A DNA stretch of 64,000 bases from Apiosordaria backusii (GCA_030549205.1 JAUKTV010000027.1:124001-188000); one strand, 5' to 3'; positions 33,109-46,329 are shown, counted from the first letter of the stretch. Numbers and translations: made by a program. The notes: generated by a model not told the origin, from the sequence alone.

Positions 33109-35281
33109 ATGGATCGGACCAACACATCCGACACTGACATTGTCTTGAACTATCAAGACGAAAGCGAAGATTCATTCAAGTGCAATACCCCCAGCGTACA
33201 GATAAGCAACACGGGTACGACTGCGGGCAGCACGGTTTTGACGAGCAAACTGCAGAATGTGAGTCCTCGAGGAAAGGGCATTGATGAGTGTACCTGCGCT
33301 ACCTGGGCTAATCAGATGGCTGGTCAATGTATCTAGGGCAGATACAACGTGGACAGCGAACTTCACCTCCCGAATGACCAGGATTGGCACCATAGCACTA
33401 TCGACTGGTTCAAGGTAAGATCTCATATAGCTCCCTTACTGCTGTTCAAGACTCGGATACGCTATGCTGGCCTTTCTCCGTATCCATAACTATAAGACAG
33501 GGAAGAGGCCATTCTTCACACAGGATTTACTCAAATTCCCCCTAAAAGGAGACAATTCGGGCTTTCACATACTGTGAGTCACTGTGCCCGTAAATTTTCA
33601 TTAATGAGGCACATCGTGTGCAAGATCAGCTGACCTGGACCTTGTGTACCTAGTCTTCCCAGTCAACCTGAACCGTTTCTAACGAGAGGAAAATACCCTG
33701 CCCCCGACCATTTCTATCTCCCATTTTCCCAGTCCAACTGGGGAAAGATTGTCGAAAGCTTCCACCTTCACAATGCTACCTGGTATTTGCAAAGTGATGC
33801 AAAACAAACCCAGACGTTGCTATGCAGGATTTGCAACCAAGAAAGTATCCAAGGACAGCACAATCGATTGGTTCACCGGCATGGCCGCTCGGAAGAAAGA
33901 CTTCGCAAGCTTCTCTATGTCGGCTGTGCACTTCACCCAGTACAATCTGTCCTTCGCAGCCATTTACAATTGCAACCCGGGACAGAAAAAAAGGATACTT
34001 GACGTTCTCAACGAGTCATCTGAGCTCGGCTCACACCAGCTGTTGATGCCTCGCCTATTCGCTGAACTACAGCTGAAGCGAATAGGTGAAATAACAAAGG
34101 TTGTGAAAGAGGAGTGCGAGCAGCTCAATCGACGCCTAGTACCTGACCGAAACACGGAGACTCCGGGCGCAGAGCTGCCAAAGTTGCCTGAAGTCAACTT
34201 CAGAGTAAACGAATCCATACGCAACACGACGGTGAAGCTGGATCTCACGCAAGAGCAAGTGCGGGCAGCTAAAGGTCAACTGCAAAAGATTGTTAATCAC
34301 GCCAGGGACTGCAAAGAAATGGCGAGCAACGAGGAGAAGAGAGTTAATGCCAAGAGATTCGAGACGAGGTTGGAAGAAATCGACCTCGAGTTTCAACAGT
34401 TCATAGCTACTTTGGACTCTTCCGCAGCGTTGTTGGGTAAGACGGCAGACCTGGTAAGTCATTACTACCTCACGGGCTACTACCTCAGCTGGCTTTCAAT
34501 AACACCCATATCTAACACATATTCAGTACCGAGCAGAGAGCTCGCGGAAGGAGACACGTCATGCGTCAGAACAGGCAGAGGTTAGCAAGTTCATGGCATT
34601 TATTGCTATGGTATATCTACCTATGACAGCTGTCTCGGTATGGATCCCTGAAGCATCCAGTTCCAACGTCCGAACGTGGAAGTCCTCCTCATCCATGCCC
34701 GCTTTGCTGATACCCCACAGACAATATTTGCCACACCTGTGTTCAAATTTGAGTACGATTGGATTGACTATAGAGGCCACCATCACCCACAGACTTCTTC
34801 CGGTACAGAAGGCGGTAATTCCAGCACCGAGCCAAAGCTGGAGGTGCTCTCGGTCTACTTCTGGCCGTATCTTGGTCTCTCCATCCTCATGACCATTATC
34901 ACGGTATACATTTACTGGCGAAAATCCAAGAAGTTAAAAGGGCAGCAGAGTGATGGAAAGCTCAAGCCTGCCTCGGCTCCAGCAACCAGGCTCGAACACG
35001 GCTGGCACGACCTCACGGCGAACACGGTAACCGGCCTGAAGTCTTCGGGATCTAGCAAAACCGTTGGAAACCACAGTATTGGCCATGCATCTGCTACCTT
35101 CGTCAACTCTAAACCAGCGGAAAAGCCCAAAGCATCGTCTAGATGCCAGTCCTTTGCACCGAGCTGGCTTCTATCATTGAAGTCGAAGACAACTGCATCA
35201 TCAAGTGGGCATCCGATGGGGCCTGGTCACACAGCAGGGACTGCGCCTTCCTCCTCCCATGTTGGAAATGACGTACCTTAA
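33109..35281 (+). pseudogene. CorA-like two-helix membrane protein, copy A (frameshifted)
   Basis: First of three tandem paralogs. Exons are 33109-33258, 33337-33414, 33506-33573, 33654-34453, 34527-34637 and 34721-35281, matching copies B and C in number and phase. Exon 4 opens with YLPFSQSNW and SFHLH, then the similarity to B and C jumps frame near 33801-33810; removing one A from an AAAA run restores it. The rest is intact: a helical region, TM1 (MAFIAMVYLPMTAVS), the loop TIFATPVF where CorA proteins have GMN, TM2 (YFWPYLGLSILMTIITVY) and a basic Ser-rich tail. Exon 3 uses the AAG acceptor at 33505 because the nearer CAG would give a stop. It is either a recent pseudogene or an assembly error. 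Confidence 0.6.
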
Positions 35282-35698
35282 GGTAGGTAGGAATTAAGTG
35301 TAAGGTAGGGTGGTGACCCATGTTGGAATTTGTGTTCCAGGACAACACACAAGGAGCGTATGGGCTTGATTAATGATAGTATAGATGATGTTGCAGTTCT
35401 TAGCAATGTATTCTTAGCGTAATTCAACGTTACATTTTAATTTAGGTATGCATTTCACTTATGCAGCCACAACAACAGCGGCACAGTTAGGTACGCAGTA
35501 TCACACTTGAAGCGCTAGTGCTCATCATCCTGAACCAATAGAGAAATGATCCGAGATGAGCCCCTCTTGTTGTCAGGCGTCAAGCGAAACAGCAATAAGA
35601 CGCGGTTCGGAATCATGGACCTGAACTTGAAAATTGTTGCATCCCAGTCCAACTTACCTTAAGGTACCTACCTTATCTTGTTGAATCCAAAAGCTACA
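35282..35698. other. Spacer between CorA-like copies A and B
   Basis: Short intergenic interval with TTACCTTAAGGTACCTACC motifs near 35655. It must hold the 3' end of copy A and the promoter of copy B. No gene. Confidence 0.6.
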
Positions 35699-37501
35699 AT
35701 GGACTGGCCACAAGTGGTCGATCCAATCTTGCGAATTCCAGATGATGATATGCAATTTCGTTACGACTGCCCATCGGATGTTTTTTCTGCCGTTCTCCGA
35801 AGCTATGTCAGTGATGAAGAGGTACATTTCAAAATTTGGATGCGTATCAACTAATGTATCTAGTACAGGGCGAAGAAAAAGGTCGTATCATTTTGAAGGA
35901 TGACGGGGACTGGGATGAATGGTTTCAAGTGGGTTAAGCTGAGTGCCGGGTATCTTCAATGGTTGGTAGTATACCTAAGTTACTAACCTTGGTCAATCAG
36001 GATCAAGTCTTTCAAGAGAATCTCATGCAGACGTCGTCAACAGCTATGAAAGACCATTCTGGATATCATATTTTGTGAGTTGGTAGCTACCATACCTACT
36101 ACCATGCTCCCAAACAGAGCCTGAGGGGATTAGGGATATCCGCGCTGACTTTTTATCCTCGATACCTAGACTCTGCGGCTCGCCTATGCCACAATCCGTT
36201 GCGTCCGAAAAATTTCCATCCAGGCTCTGGTATCTCCCCTTCTCCCTCGCTCGGTGGCAGCAAATCACCAGATCATTCCACCTCCATGTTGAGATCAACA
36301 ACGCCATGCTCAAAAGCGAAGACGGCGGCCGCGCCACGTACTTCGTTCACGACTCACTTCGGATGTACACAGCAGCCATGTCTTGGGGCGAGCCTCGCTG
36401 GAGCCACACAACCAGTCTGGCAATCTCATCCACCTACTTCGAAAAGTTCAACTTGACTGTCGCCGTCATTTTTGGCTGCTCCAATGACCAAATGAAGAGA
36501 GTGGAACAACTCCTGGCAATGTCCCCAGAGGTAAAATCCCACCCTTTACTAACAGTGGGAATCTTTGCAGAACTAGAAAAAGACAGAATGCGGGACATTG
36601 TTGGGAGTTCCGTTGCAGCCTGTGATATCGCCATCAGCAAACTAGGACTGGACTCTGACTCCCCCCCAGTTGCTAAGCGGGATTTCATATTCAACAAAGC
36701 GCTGAGAGACGCCAGAATCATGACGAAAATGGCGGAAGAGGAAGTCAGAACCACAAAGGGCTTGCTACAGAATATGATTGCGCGGGTTGAAGAGGAGCAA
36801 CAGCTGCGCAACTCCCAGGATGACGCAAACTTTGCGGCCAGTACAAGGAGGTTCAAACAGCGCTTCGCAGAACTCGACATCGAGTTTGATACCATGATGG
36901 CTCGGTGCCGCATGACGTTTGATGATATGACTTACTCGGAGGACTTGGTGAGTCCACCCTGAAGCCCCATCATGTGCGTAGCAACCAGGAGTGCTGACAA
37001 CTTGACCGTGCTTTGTAGTACATGACCGAAATAATCAGTCGCGATGCCGAGCGAGCGCGGGACCAAGCAAAAGTCAGCACCGTAATAGCATTTGTGGCAA
37101 TGCTATATCTCCCAATCACAACTGTCGCGGTAAGTTTACATCATCCTTTTACACACACTGCCACAGACGCGTGCTGATAAGCTGGGGTGCAGACCATCTT
37201 TGCCATGCCTGTCTTTGACTTTGCGAATGACTGGAGGGATATCTACTTTCGAAAAACAGACGCTGATAAACCGCCCGTCTTATCGTCGTACTTCTGGGTG
37301 TACCTGATCGTCTCCATCACTCTGACTGGTTTCACAGTCTTTGGATGGTGGCGCTACACGAAGAGTACCAGCACGGCGCAGAAGCGTAAAAACGCGCTTA
37401 GACAAAGAAGGCCGTCTTCCCCTGTGACGACGGGAAAGGATAAAGGAGGAAGATGGTTTCAATCTTACTGGTTTGACGATGGGACTAAGGGGTGGGTGTG
37501 A
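35699..37501 (+). CDS. CorA-like two-helix membrane protein, copy B
   Basis: Six exons (35699-35821, 35869-35928, 36001-36074, 36170-36947, 37019-37129, 37193-37501) join in one frame to 484 residues. An acidic N-terminus is followed by SGYHIL, then LWYLPFSLARW and SFHLH, then W-rich strands, HPLLTVGIFAELEKDRM and a long charged helical region (about 260-345). At the C-terminus TM1 (VIAFVAMLYLPITTVA) leads into TIFAMPVFDF and then TM2 (YFWVYLIVSITLTGFTVF). Topology and the LP-x-T...F-x-M pattern match the CorA superfamily, but the ion-selecting GMN is AMP. Transport of Mg2+ is therefore uncertain. Intron positions equal those of copies A and C. Confidence 0.75.
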
Positions 37502-39874
37502 GGATGAATGGGTTTTGAGAGCGCAGCAAACTGAAGGTAGAGATTCCCCTGAATACCCGTGAAAATGTCCTTCATGCATGTAAACAGAAGAATCGTGGCA
37601 TCGGACTGGAGACAGATCTGTAGCGGACTATATACACCAGCTTATCTACACGTTTCTTTCGTGATTAATCGGCCCTCAATATTTGAGGAGTCAGAAGACT
37701 CCTAACTCGCATCCTTGGTGAAAAACTGAAAGCAATGCTATAAATGCATACATAATATGATGAATGAATACAAAGGAAAATACCAAGAGTTCCTTCAAAC
37801 ATTATCCCTCGAGATGGACTAGCATAACCTGTTCCTTAGATGACCAGACAACAATTTCCTCCTCCATCACCCCAAAAAACATCACAAACTCTTCAACTGC
37901 GTGTCGCTCAGACATGCCTTACCTTATCATCGTGTTAGGTGGCAGTTTATCGTATCAAATATAGTCCCTCAGTACCTAGTCCAAAAGTTCCAAACATCTT
38001 CGTCAAACCAGCCTAGTTTGCTGCTATCTCTTGACGTGAAACTTGACCGGTCCCTTGTTGCCCCTGTTCCCTTGCTGCCCGCGCTTTCGCTCTGAGGACT
38101 TTTGGAAATCGTATTGCCTGTATAGAACCGATAAAATCGTTCATCAACCGGCCGAGCGCCGTCTCGCTTCTTTGCAGTGGTTTACGCGGTTCGGGGCTGT
38201 CGTCCCTGGAGCTCCGTGTGTGCGTTGGCTCTGAATGTTGCGGTCGGGACCGTGCTGTTGTGATCGACGCGCGTGAGGCTCTGGAAGAGGTCTTTTGTAT
38301 TGTGTCTTTTTCGCGCGGTTTGAGTTCTCGTTTAGTGTATATTATCCATTCGCCTCCCCGTATCTGCCATTTAAGTTGTGGTGGTTAGCCATGATCCTGG
38401 GCGATATGTCTCGATAGGAGATCGGAAACTCACCTTCACCATATATTCCTTGTATTCCGAACCCGCTCCTAATGTTTGCTCCAATGTCCTCTTCAGTTGC
38501 CGTGTATCGCCGCCATTGGGAGGTTGGCAATGAAATGTGTACCAGTTGGAGGGTACCTCCATCGTTCGCCAAGAAATGCACGCCCTTGAAATAAGTACAA
38601 AATAAGTCAGCGTCGATGGTCAACCTCACTCTCTTGAATTTCTCGGCTTTTCTCTTGTCTTCAATAAGAGTTGTGGTGATGGGATGTGGCCCATTCGCAA
38701 TGCTGACTGGGAAGAATGCACTGATGGGATGGGATGAGGGAAGAGCAGGTGGAAACCCAGAACTGACATTTGGGACCACCTCGGGTACACGATTCTCCGT
38801 TCCTACGAAACGGAGAGGGAACCGCCCTCCTGTTCCGCACAACGCCACCCAAGACAAGCGGCTGTTTTGACTGGTCGGGTTTTATGTGGCTTGGTAGCGG
38901 GTGTTGTGGTGGGTTTGTGCTACATGAAGGCTGAGTTGAGCATCGATGAGTGGTCTGACATTCGCTGTCGATGGCACATGTGGAAGTTCTGTGCCCCTCT
39001 TTTCTGGCTATGCCACCAGGCAGGAGGGCACCCTTTTGAGGACGAGATGAGCGCGGCCCAATACTGCACTCTTTCTTCCGCTGGCAACCTCGAGCGCCAA
39101 TGCTTTGGTCAGGCACTTTCATCACCACTGTGTCTTGAACACGTCGGCGACAAGCGCCTTATGGAAGGTACCGCATGTCCTTACACAGGAACTTTGTTTT
39201 CCTGTTGGAGAAAGGATAAAAGACAATCCATGAGAGGAGTTTGGGGGTATAGAGGGTGGCAATCATTGACGCCTAGATTGAATGCGCCTGTTGGCTGTTG
39301 CATCCTGGTTACGGGTTACATCATGTCCAACACTTCATGACCATCTCCGATCCGAGTTGCGTAAATTTCCAAAGCCTGCATTTCATGGCTTTCGTTATCC
39401 TTGGTCTTATTGGTCAACCATCCAATATTATGTATGTATGTAGGAACCCCTCACACAGGACACCAGCTTGGAGGTTTCCCAGCCTCCAAGTTTGACGCCA
39501 AGTGTCTGCAAGAAATGAACCAAAACAATATAATTGGAAGCCTTGGTCACACACAATGTGCGAGTCTTATACTGTCATACACGTCGGCCCGTAGCAGCGG
39601 CCAGACCTGTGGTGGTGGGTAGACACACTTGGCATTTCAAGTTGTTCTCGAGGCTCTGTGGCAGGAGAAGGATCGATGCTTCATGGAAGGGAGGGCTGCA
39701 AAGGCTGAAACAGCAATATGGTGGGTAGTCTGCATGTGCTGAGCAGGTGAATAGGTACTATAAGACAGCGGCCAATACCCAGCTTCCATGTTGCCTCATT
39801 TTGCAACCTCGAATAAGTAGGGGGCTAATCACCACATTCCACAATCACTCTTCAGGTCTTCCGACTTGCCCACC
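37502..39874. other. Spacer between CorA-like copies B and C, largely anonymous
   Basis: Apart from the weak small-gene candidate at 38434-38562, I see no supported gene in these 2.4 kb. Frames such as 38867-39340 on the plus strand have no domain and no start context worth trusting. Confidence 0.5.
38434..38562 (-). CDS. Possible distant relative of the small unknown gene
   Basis: A minus-strand exon of 43 codons starts MEVPSNWYTFHCQ, ends EYMVK and is followed by a good 5' splice site (GTGAGT). The start (ME-V-P-x-x-W), exon length and splice phase resemble exon 1 at 31543-31433. The overall identity is low and the next exon is unclear, so homology is tentative. Confidence 0.3.
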
Positions 39875-42002
39875 ATGGAATGGCCTGCTGAAACAGATCC
39901 CTACCTTACCACTGCTCAAAGTGATGTTGAATTCTTTGAGTATGACTGTGGCTTGGCCGACGAAAATGACTTCTGCCTAGCCTTAACTATGCATGGAACT
40001 GTGAGTTGTTGGGACATGTTGCTAGCTGTTTTTTGCCCTACCGCGAATGCAGCAGTATCGAATTACCGCTACCTATCTCATAAGTGCTCAATACTATTAG
40101 CACCTTCGCAACATAGCTGACTATAGGTAGGTGCAGCCAACAACAGATATTGTGTGGAAAAGATTGGAAGATGCCGAATGTTGGGACCAGTGGCTCGAGG
40201 TAAGTGCTCAAGTACCTAATAAACATCACTGTCCACCGTGAATATGGGGTCACGAATCGGCACCCAGCTAACAGTGATGGACCCGTAGAGCCCAGTGTTG
40301 AGTTCCAGGAACGATCCACAAAGTTCCACGGCTCCAGTTACAAAAGTCCCTGGGTTCGAATTGCTGTGAGCCACTAACCTCTATCTGGCTTCTTCATTTC
40401 TTGACTAACTGAGCTACAACAAAAAGGCTCTCCAGTCCAGTACCCAGGGCCTTCGAATTTTCTGATTGCGGCTCAGATGCTCACTTTTACCTCCCTATCT
40501 CCGAGGACCACTGGAAGAAGGTTATACAACTCTTTCACATGCACAATTCAATCAAAGATGCGATGTCAGCAGACAAGTCTTATTCCAGCTTTCTTGCTTA
40601 CCAGGCGAATGGTACGACAGTGGAGATGTTTACCGCAACCATGACATCGCGAGATTGGGACTGGAACTGCTCCATTTCTGCCACATACTTCCCAGAGGCT
40701 CAGCTAACAGTCGGAGTAATTTTCAACTGCCACCTGGACCAGAAAGACATGATTCTGAATATGCTGAATCGATCGCCGGAGGTGAAAGACCATCCTCTAC
40801 TCATGCTTGGGCTATATTGCGAATTACAACGCGACCGAGCTGACCGATTAGCCAAGCGCGTAGCCGCTCATACCATAGAGGTTTTAGAAGATATGGAATA
40901 TCTGTCGGATGTTACCAAAGTGGGCGATAAGTCTCCCGACAATAAGCGTGCCAAAACTCATATTCAACTCCGCCTGGTAATTTCCGAATGCAAAAAGGCG
41001 GTGGAGGAAATACGGGCCGCAAAGCTTCAGACTAAGAGGATCACGGACGACATTTGTGAGAAAAGTGAGGCCAGCAAGCAACCCTACTTTCGCAAGGCTA
41101 CAGCGAGATACAAATGCCGCTTTGACCAAATCCAAATTGAGTTGGACGGTCGAATGGCGCAGTGCCGAATTGCAGCCGAGGATTTGACTTACGCTGGAGA
41201 CCGGGTAAGCTGGGAGAACCTAACTCTGGACGGGTCACTGGCGTGGTTGATTGGTATTGACTAACTTCTTCGCTCACAGGCTCTTGCTGAACAGGCTCAG
41301 GTTTCTGCTGAACAGGCTCGAGAGGAAGCAGCAGCCGCTGCTCGTCAAGCGAAGACAGGGAAAGTCATTGCGTTTTTGGCTATGTTGTATCTTCCTATGA
41401 CTTCAATAGCGGTAAGCCATACACTTGACCATTTACCTATGCCAAAAGATAAAGATGTCTGACAATGCCAATCTTGGCCAAAGACCATCTTTGCCATGCC
41501 AGTCTTTGAGTTTCAGAATTACTGGTGGGATATGGGCTTCCATCGCCCTCCGCCAGATACCCCCAAGTCGGGTTCTGACGGGAAGAATGCTGAAGCAGGG
41601 GGAGAAGTGGCTTCGGGTTATTTCACGTTATACCTCATCATATCCATCCTTCTGACTGTGGTAACCCTTGTTTCTTATTGCATTTACGCCAAGGAAAGCC
41701 CAACTAATCGTACCAACGGCAACGGTATAAGAAACCCCAAGCCAGGTACCAGCTCTGGTTCGATTCCAACCACAGAGAATTCCATGACGGCCGCGTTATC
41801 TCCACCTCGTCAAACTCAGACCCAGCCAGGTCATAATGGAGATTCTCTGCCCGCCTCAGACCTTGATGAAAAGAGACCTATACTAGAGACTTTCAGGTCG
41901 TATTTCAGCCGGAATGGGAATGGGAGTCGAGGTGAAGGTGGAAATGGTAATACTGATGGCAGCAGATACAGGGGTCGCAGTCAGCCCAGTTCGCCAGTTT
42001 GA
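39875..42002 (+). CDS. CorA-like two-helix membrane protein, copy C
   Basis: Six exons (39875-40000, 40131-40199, 40289-40365, 40427-41204, 41280-41411, 41484-42002) give 566 residues in one frame. The start is the ATG of MEWPAETD, parallel to MDWPQVVD in copy B. Exon 4 is 778 nt, exactly as in B. Landmarks are FYLPISEDHW, FHMHNSI, HPLLMLGLYCELQRDR, a coiled-coil-like charged helix, and an Ala/Gln/Glu-rich insert before TM1 (VIAFLAMLYLPMTSIA). The loop TIFAMPVFEF again replaces GMN. TM2 (YLIISILLTVVTLVSYCIY) is followed by a long Ser/Gly/Asn-rich tail. The acceptor of exon 2 could be six bases further on without changing the frame. Confidence 0.75.
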
Positions 42003-42364
42003 ATGGGATGTTGAATGCGCAAAGGTTGCACTGGGGAAACCTGTCCTTAGAACCTACCTTATGTATTTGGCTCCAGAACTCTTGCTCCCTTTTTACGTTA
42101 TCAAGTCAGCTCGTCGACAAACCTCAAAAACGGTTTTTCTGCTAGTTGGGTAGTGTCTGCTGACCTCCGCTGTCAACCTGGAATTGAAATACAACGTCGA
42201 ATAGCGCAGGCCCCTAGAACCAACACATACTATAATCAAAGCAGGACTGGTGCGTCTTATCCGTCCCTCTTCGCAACTGTGAGACTGGATTCTTGTAAAA
42301 TTACGACCTACTGCAATTCAACGCCTAAATTCAACTTCGTCCATGAAAGAAAATAGAACTCCTG

Positions 42365-44520
42365 CTACTCATGATACAGAAACGCAGTCTTCCCCGTCAA
42401 AACCCCGGTTGGAAGCCCAGTACTGATCAGGAAATCCTCAACCATCCGTAGCAAGCCAATATCTGTGCCCTTTGAACCAATTATACCCATCGAGACAGGA
42501 AAGACTTCCTCCCTGTGAGAGATAACGGAGTTGAAAGTTGATTGCCCAATTGGCATGATTAGGTGGGGCAGCCCAGCGAACGTCGCATGGAGGTTGGAGT
42601 CGAAGCCGAAGAATTCGCGTTGCTCTGGGGGACTAAGGCGTTTATGGTCAATAGCTAGACAAAAGAGGTATGATTCACGAATTACTCACGGGAGATATTC
42701 ATCACGATAATTCAAATCGTAGCGTGGGATCAGGAGGATGCATTCATCACCACCACCAAGAACCTGTTGATTGAACCACGCATTATGGACTCCAACTCTT
42801 GTGATGGCCTGTTGTCGTTGATCGGTGGTGATAGAAGAGCCAAAGTCCCTACAGTTCGTGAAGTAAGCTTCTGAGTACCGCATGTGACGAGCTGTCATCG
42901 GTATGGCCATTCAATGAAAAACGCACCACAGCCACTGAGTCACTTTGCAGACGTATGGTGTAGCTCCGAACTGCTGCTTGTAGTCATCGCGAAATCGCGC
43001 GGTACTTGACCAGTAGTCGCTGGCTAGCACCTCCATGAAGCACTAGACGAGGTAGGATGTTAGCTCCTACGGCAACGATGTTGAGGCTGTGTGGCACCTT
43101 ACTCTTGAGAAGTATGCTGCAAAACTCTCAGCCGCTGGAACAGAATCTGGCTTGGTGGATTGCCACATCGACTCAAGAGAAATGGAGGTGGTCTTTACAT
43201 CTAACCACTTTGAAAGCTTCGAGACAAACGCATCGAAAATCTTCTGCACATCGTCCCGATCGGAAGCATACTCGTTGATGACAAGAAGGCGTAGAGGTCG
43301 AAAGGTTTGTGTTCTGGTGTGGCATGCATCAAGCCAGTGCTGACCGAAGTCAATCATACCTAGTCCGTATATCTCGGCCCAAGTATGCGGACCTTTGGAA
43401 CTGCCTACGGCACAGTTAGCCTTCCATCACACTAGCCCTCTTAAGTATTCTCAGGCTGGCCATATATGCTTACTCGCAAAGCGCTGGAGTATTGCGTTCG
43501 AGCGACCCGTCGTGGGACGGCCGAAAGCCATAAATCCCATGCGCAACCGCTGGGTCGCGCACGCTCCCTCCGGCTAGGATCTTTTGTCAGCATGAAACAA
43601 ATGTGTAAGATGTTGAGGTTTGGTACCATCGCTCCCGAGACCAATATCCACCCACGAGTATGCAGTAACGGCAGAAGCGCTACCGGTACTGCTACCAGTG
43701 CATCGAATGTATCCGTCAGCACGGGCGTTGAATGCGTACGAGTAGTCGGCCCAGTCTCCAATGACCTCCTGACTGCCTGCAAACTCTGCCGTTTTCGTTT
43801 TTCCCACGACAATGCCACCAAGATCCAGCACCTTCTGCACTGCTGCTGACGACACATCCCATGGGCCGCAAAGTTTTCCATAGGCCCGGTTTCCGCAGGT
43901 AGTTCGTACACCATTGAGGTGGAAAACGTCCTTGACTGCGACCCTCATGCCTGCCAGTGGCTTCGTCGTGGCGTAGAGCCGAGAGGGAACTGCGATGCAG
44001 AGTGTTGTGGCGCCGTATGCAGAGGCGTTCACAGTCTGATATCTGTTATACTCCTTGGAAGAAACGGCACTAGTACTGAGGGTGAATGCCTCCTCCGTAT
44101 CTGCGTAAAGTCGGGCGGCCCGAAAGATGCCCTCGGACGAGTAGAAAAAGGGTCCTTTTGGAACCAAGGGCTGAGTGAGTAGGTATATGGCTTTGCAGCC
44201 TAGGGACTTCAATAGCTGTATTACATCGTCGTGGAGCGTGCGATCAGTTGTCACGAGCAAGATCGTGGTCAGGAAGCTGGACGCCATAACGTCGTCATCT
44301 TGCTGATACTGGGCTATAAGCTCTCGTATTTGGTCGCAGCCAAACCCGTGTGGCATATGTGAAATACTGTCAGGGGTTCCAATCGCGCAGAGTCGTCCAA
44401 CTGAAGATTGGATATGGGATGATCTGCTTCAACCAGAAAGGCTGTCGACTGCAATTCTACCACTGTTGACACCCTCTTCGCGCTTGACTTCGCTATGCTG
44501 GCTTTGAAGGCAACGCACAT
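42365..44520 (-). CDS. Amidase-signature family protein (one apparent frameshift)
   Basis: Serine amidohydrolase of the amidase-signature family; substrates of this fungal subgroup are unknown. AVKDVF holds the catalytic Lys, CTGSSTGSA the cis-Ser loop, and GLGSDA|GGSVRDPA the nucleophile region, the latter formed by splicing a 53-bp intron (43626-43574, acceptor GATCCTAG). Further exons encode VRRHLT-free middle sequence (FRPLRLLVINEY), RYSEAYF...QQAITRVG, and a last exon ending in SFNSVISHREEVFP-like sequence up to the stop at 42365. At about 44343 the N-terminal frame (STAFLVEADHP, EPLTVFH) must shift to reach FGCDQIRELIAQYQQDDD; one added G in GGG does it. The start at 44520 and the junction near 42920 are uncertain. 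Confidence 0.65.
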
Positions 44521-46329
44521 GCACTCTTTGTCGAGTAAAATCGCATTTGGACAACCTGATCTTCGTCAGGATGATGGTCGATTTGAACTTGCTGTCAGCT
44601 GCGTCGCGTCGACCCTGAAAAAACCACAGCAGTGGGATCCTCGCGTGGGGGCGGTGGATGCCCAAGCAGCATTTCATTCTGTCGGCGGTGGTGGAAGTGC
44701 TGAATGCTTCAAGATGTGGAAGAAAAGCGGGAAATTCGTTGGGTTAGACAAGGACAAGGCTGTGACCCCGACAGGCTGCAAGGGAGGAATCAGGCAAGCC
44801 AGCAAGGTGCCCCACTTGGTACAACAATCAGATGGAAGGTTCACGCTGTGAGAGCATAACCTTTACGCGCAGAGACTGGATTTCCATTTTGGGGAAGATC
44901 ATGAATCTCTCGAAGACACCATAGCCGCTGGCGAGAGCCCACCTACGGGTGCATGCTGTCACCCGGGAGCCTTGTACGACTCACAGTTGTGGGTAAATAA
45001 GTACTGGTTTATTCAATATGAGCTGCTTATTTGCAAATAAGTGGAAGATTCTTAAGGTAGCTCAATTGCGAATAAGCCGAAGCTCTCGGGCTTATAACAT
45101 GCACTACTAACCTAGTAATCAGTTTAAGTGGGAAGAACAATCAATATATACAGTTTAAAAAGAAAGAGCTACTTGATTTGTGATCTGCTTACGTTCCTTG
45201 AGCCGCTTAATCGCAATTAACCTGGAAGCCATCAACTGACGGCTGGCGACCGTGTATAAATGAGTACCGGCTTATAGGTAACTACCATATACGGCTAAGG
45301 CGGCATTGCTCACAGGACAACTGTGTTTGCCAGGCCACTTAACATGATCCGGATTTTGATGGTAAAGTCAGGCCTGTTGACTCCAGGTATGGTATTGGGT
45401 TGTCTCGGTATCCAATCATATGAAACTGACCAAGTGCAGTGCTGGTCAAAGAACTCAGCGGCAAGTTCCATGAAGTGCGCATTGTCCGCACAACGACCAC
45501 TCAAGCCCGTTGTCGGTGTCAATAGATTTGTTGCCTAGAGGCTGCCTCTGGCTATTGTAAGGTCCTTGAAGTGTCCTTAACTACCTACCTACTGTCTGCT
45601 CAGAAGTACGGTACCGGACCAGTCCTTGCAAAGTCTTTTATGCAAAGGAATGACTGGCATTCTGGTTCAAGCAAGTCTTGAAAGTAAGTAACGGCAATAT
45701 GAACTTGCCGAATCTAAAGAGACACGGATTTTGAACTAAGGTATATGAGTATGATGAGTACGGTTTGTTGCTTACGTTTATCAGGCACTATCAAGTCCAT
45801 AGTGCTTAAACAGTTGGTATGGTTTTAATCTGTATGAGATGGTTTGGACATCTTCCGCCCAGATGGTTTCAAAAGAGGCTTTGAAGTGTTGTATCAACAG
45901 AAAGAGCCTCTCCATAGAGATACTTAGACTAATTGGACAGGAGGTACTGTCATGGAAACCAAAAGCAGTCAATGTGGAGAGAGGTTGGGCTGGAGTGCGT
46001 CCAGAGACCGGGGGTTCGCCGGACAAATTCTTCCGGCTTAGCGTTGAAAAATCAGTGCTTCCCATTGGCACACGTTGGGTTCAAGCCCTGGTAAGGTGGA
46101 GGACCGGAGCTTGACCACGTCACACATAATGCCAAGCCTGCCTGATCAGGGGTAGCGGCGGTGTGGATGAGCCGATAAACAACGGCAACAGCAAACAGCA
46201 CAGCATGACAAACAATTCTGAAGCTCACACTCTGAACTCACACTGCAATTCTCTCTGTGTCACTTCTTGAAGCCCAAGGACGTGCGAGCCTAAGAAGTTA
46301 TCTACCGCGATCTCACCCTTCGGGACACC
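44521..46329. other. Intergenic, unassigned fragments
   Basis: Minus-strand frames at 45310-45522 and 45781-46071 have protein-like composition but no recognised domain and no splice-compatible partners. They may be gene remnants. No feature can be supported. Confidence 0.4.

Noticed and set aside
33792..33825. A 34-bp intron that would restore the frame of CorA-like copy A
   Set aside because: GT and AG borders exist, but the length is below known fungal minima, no branch point is present, and copies B and C have no intron there.
38867..39340. Plus-strand frame of 157 codons between CorA-like copies B and C
   Set aside because: No ATG context, domain or homologous frame in the other intervals of the array; likely chance.
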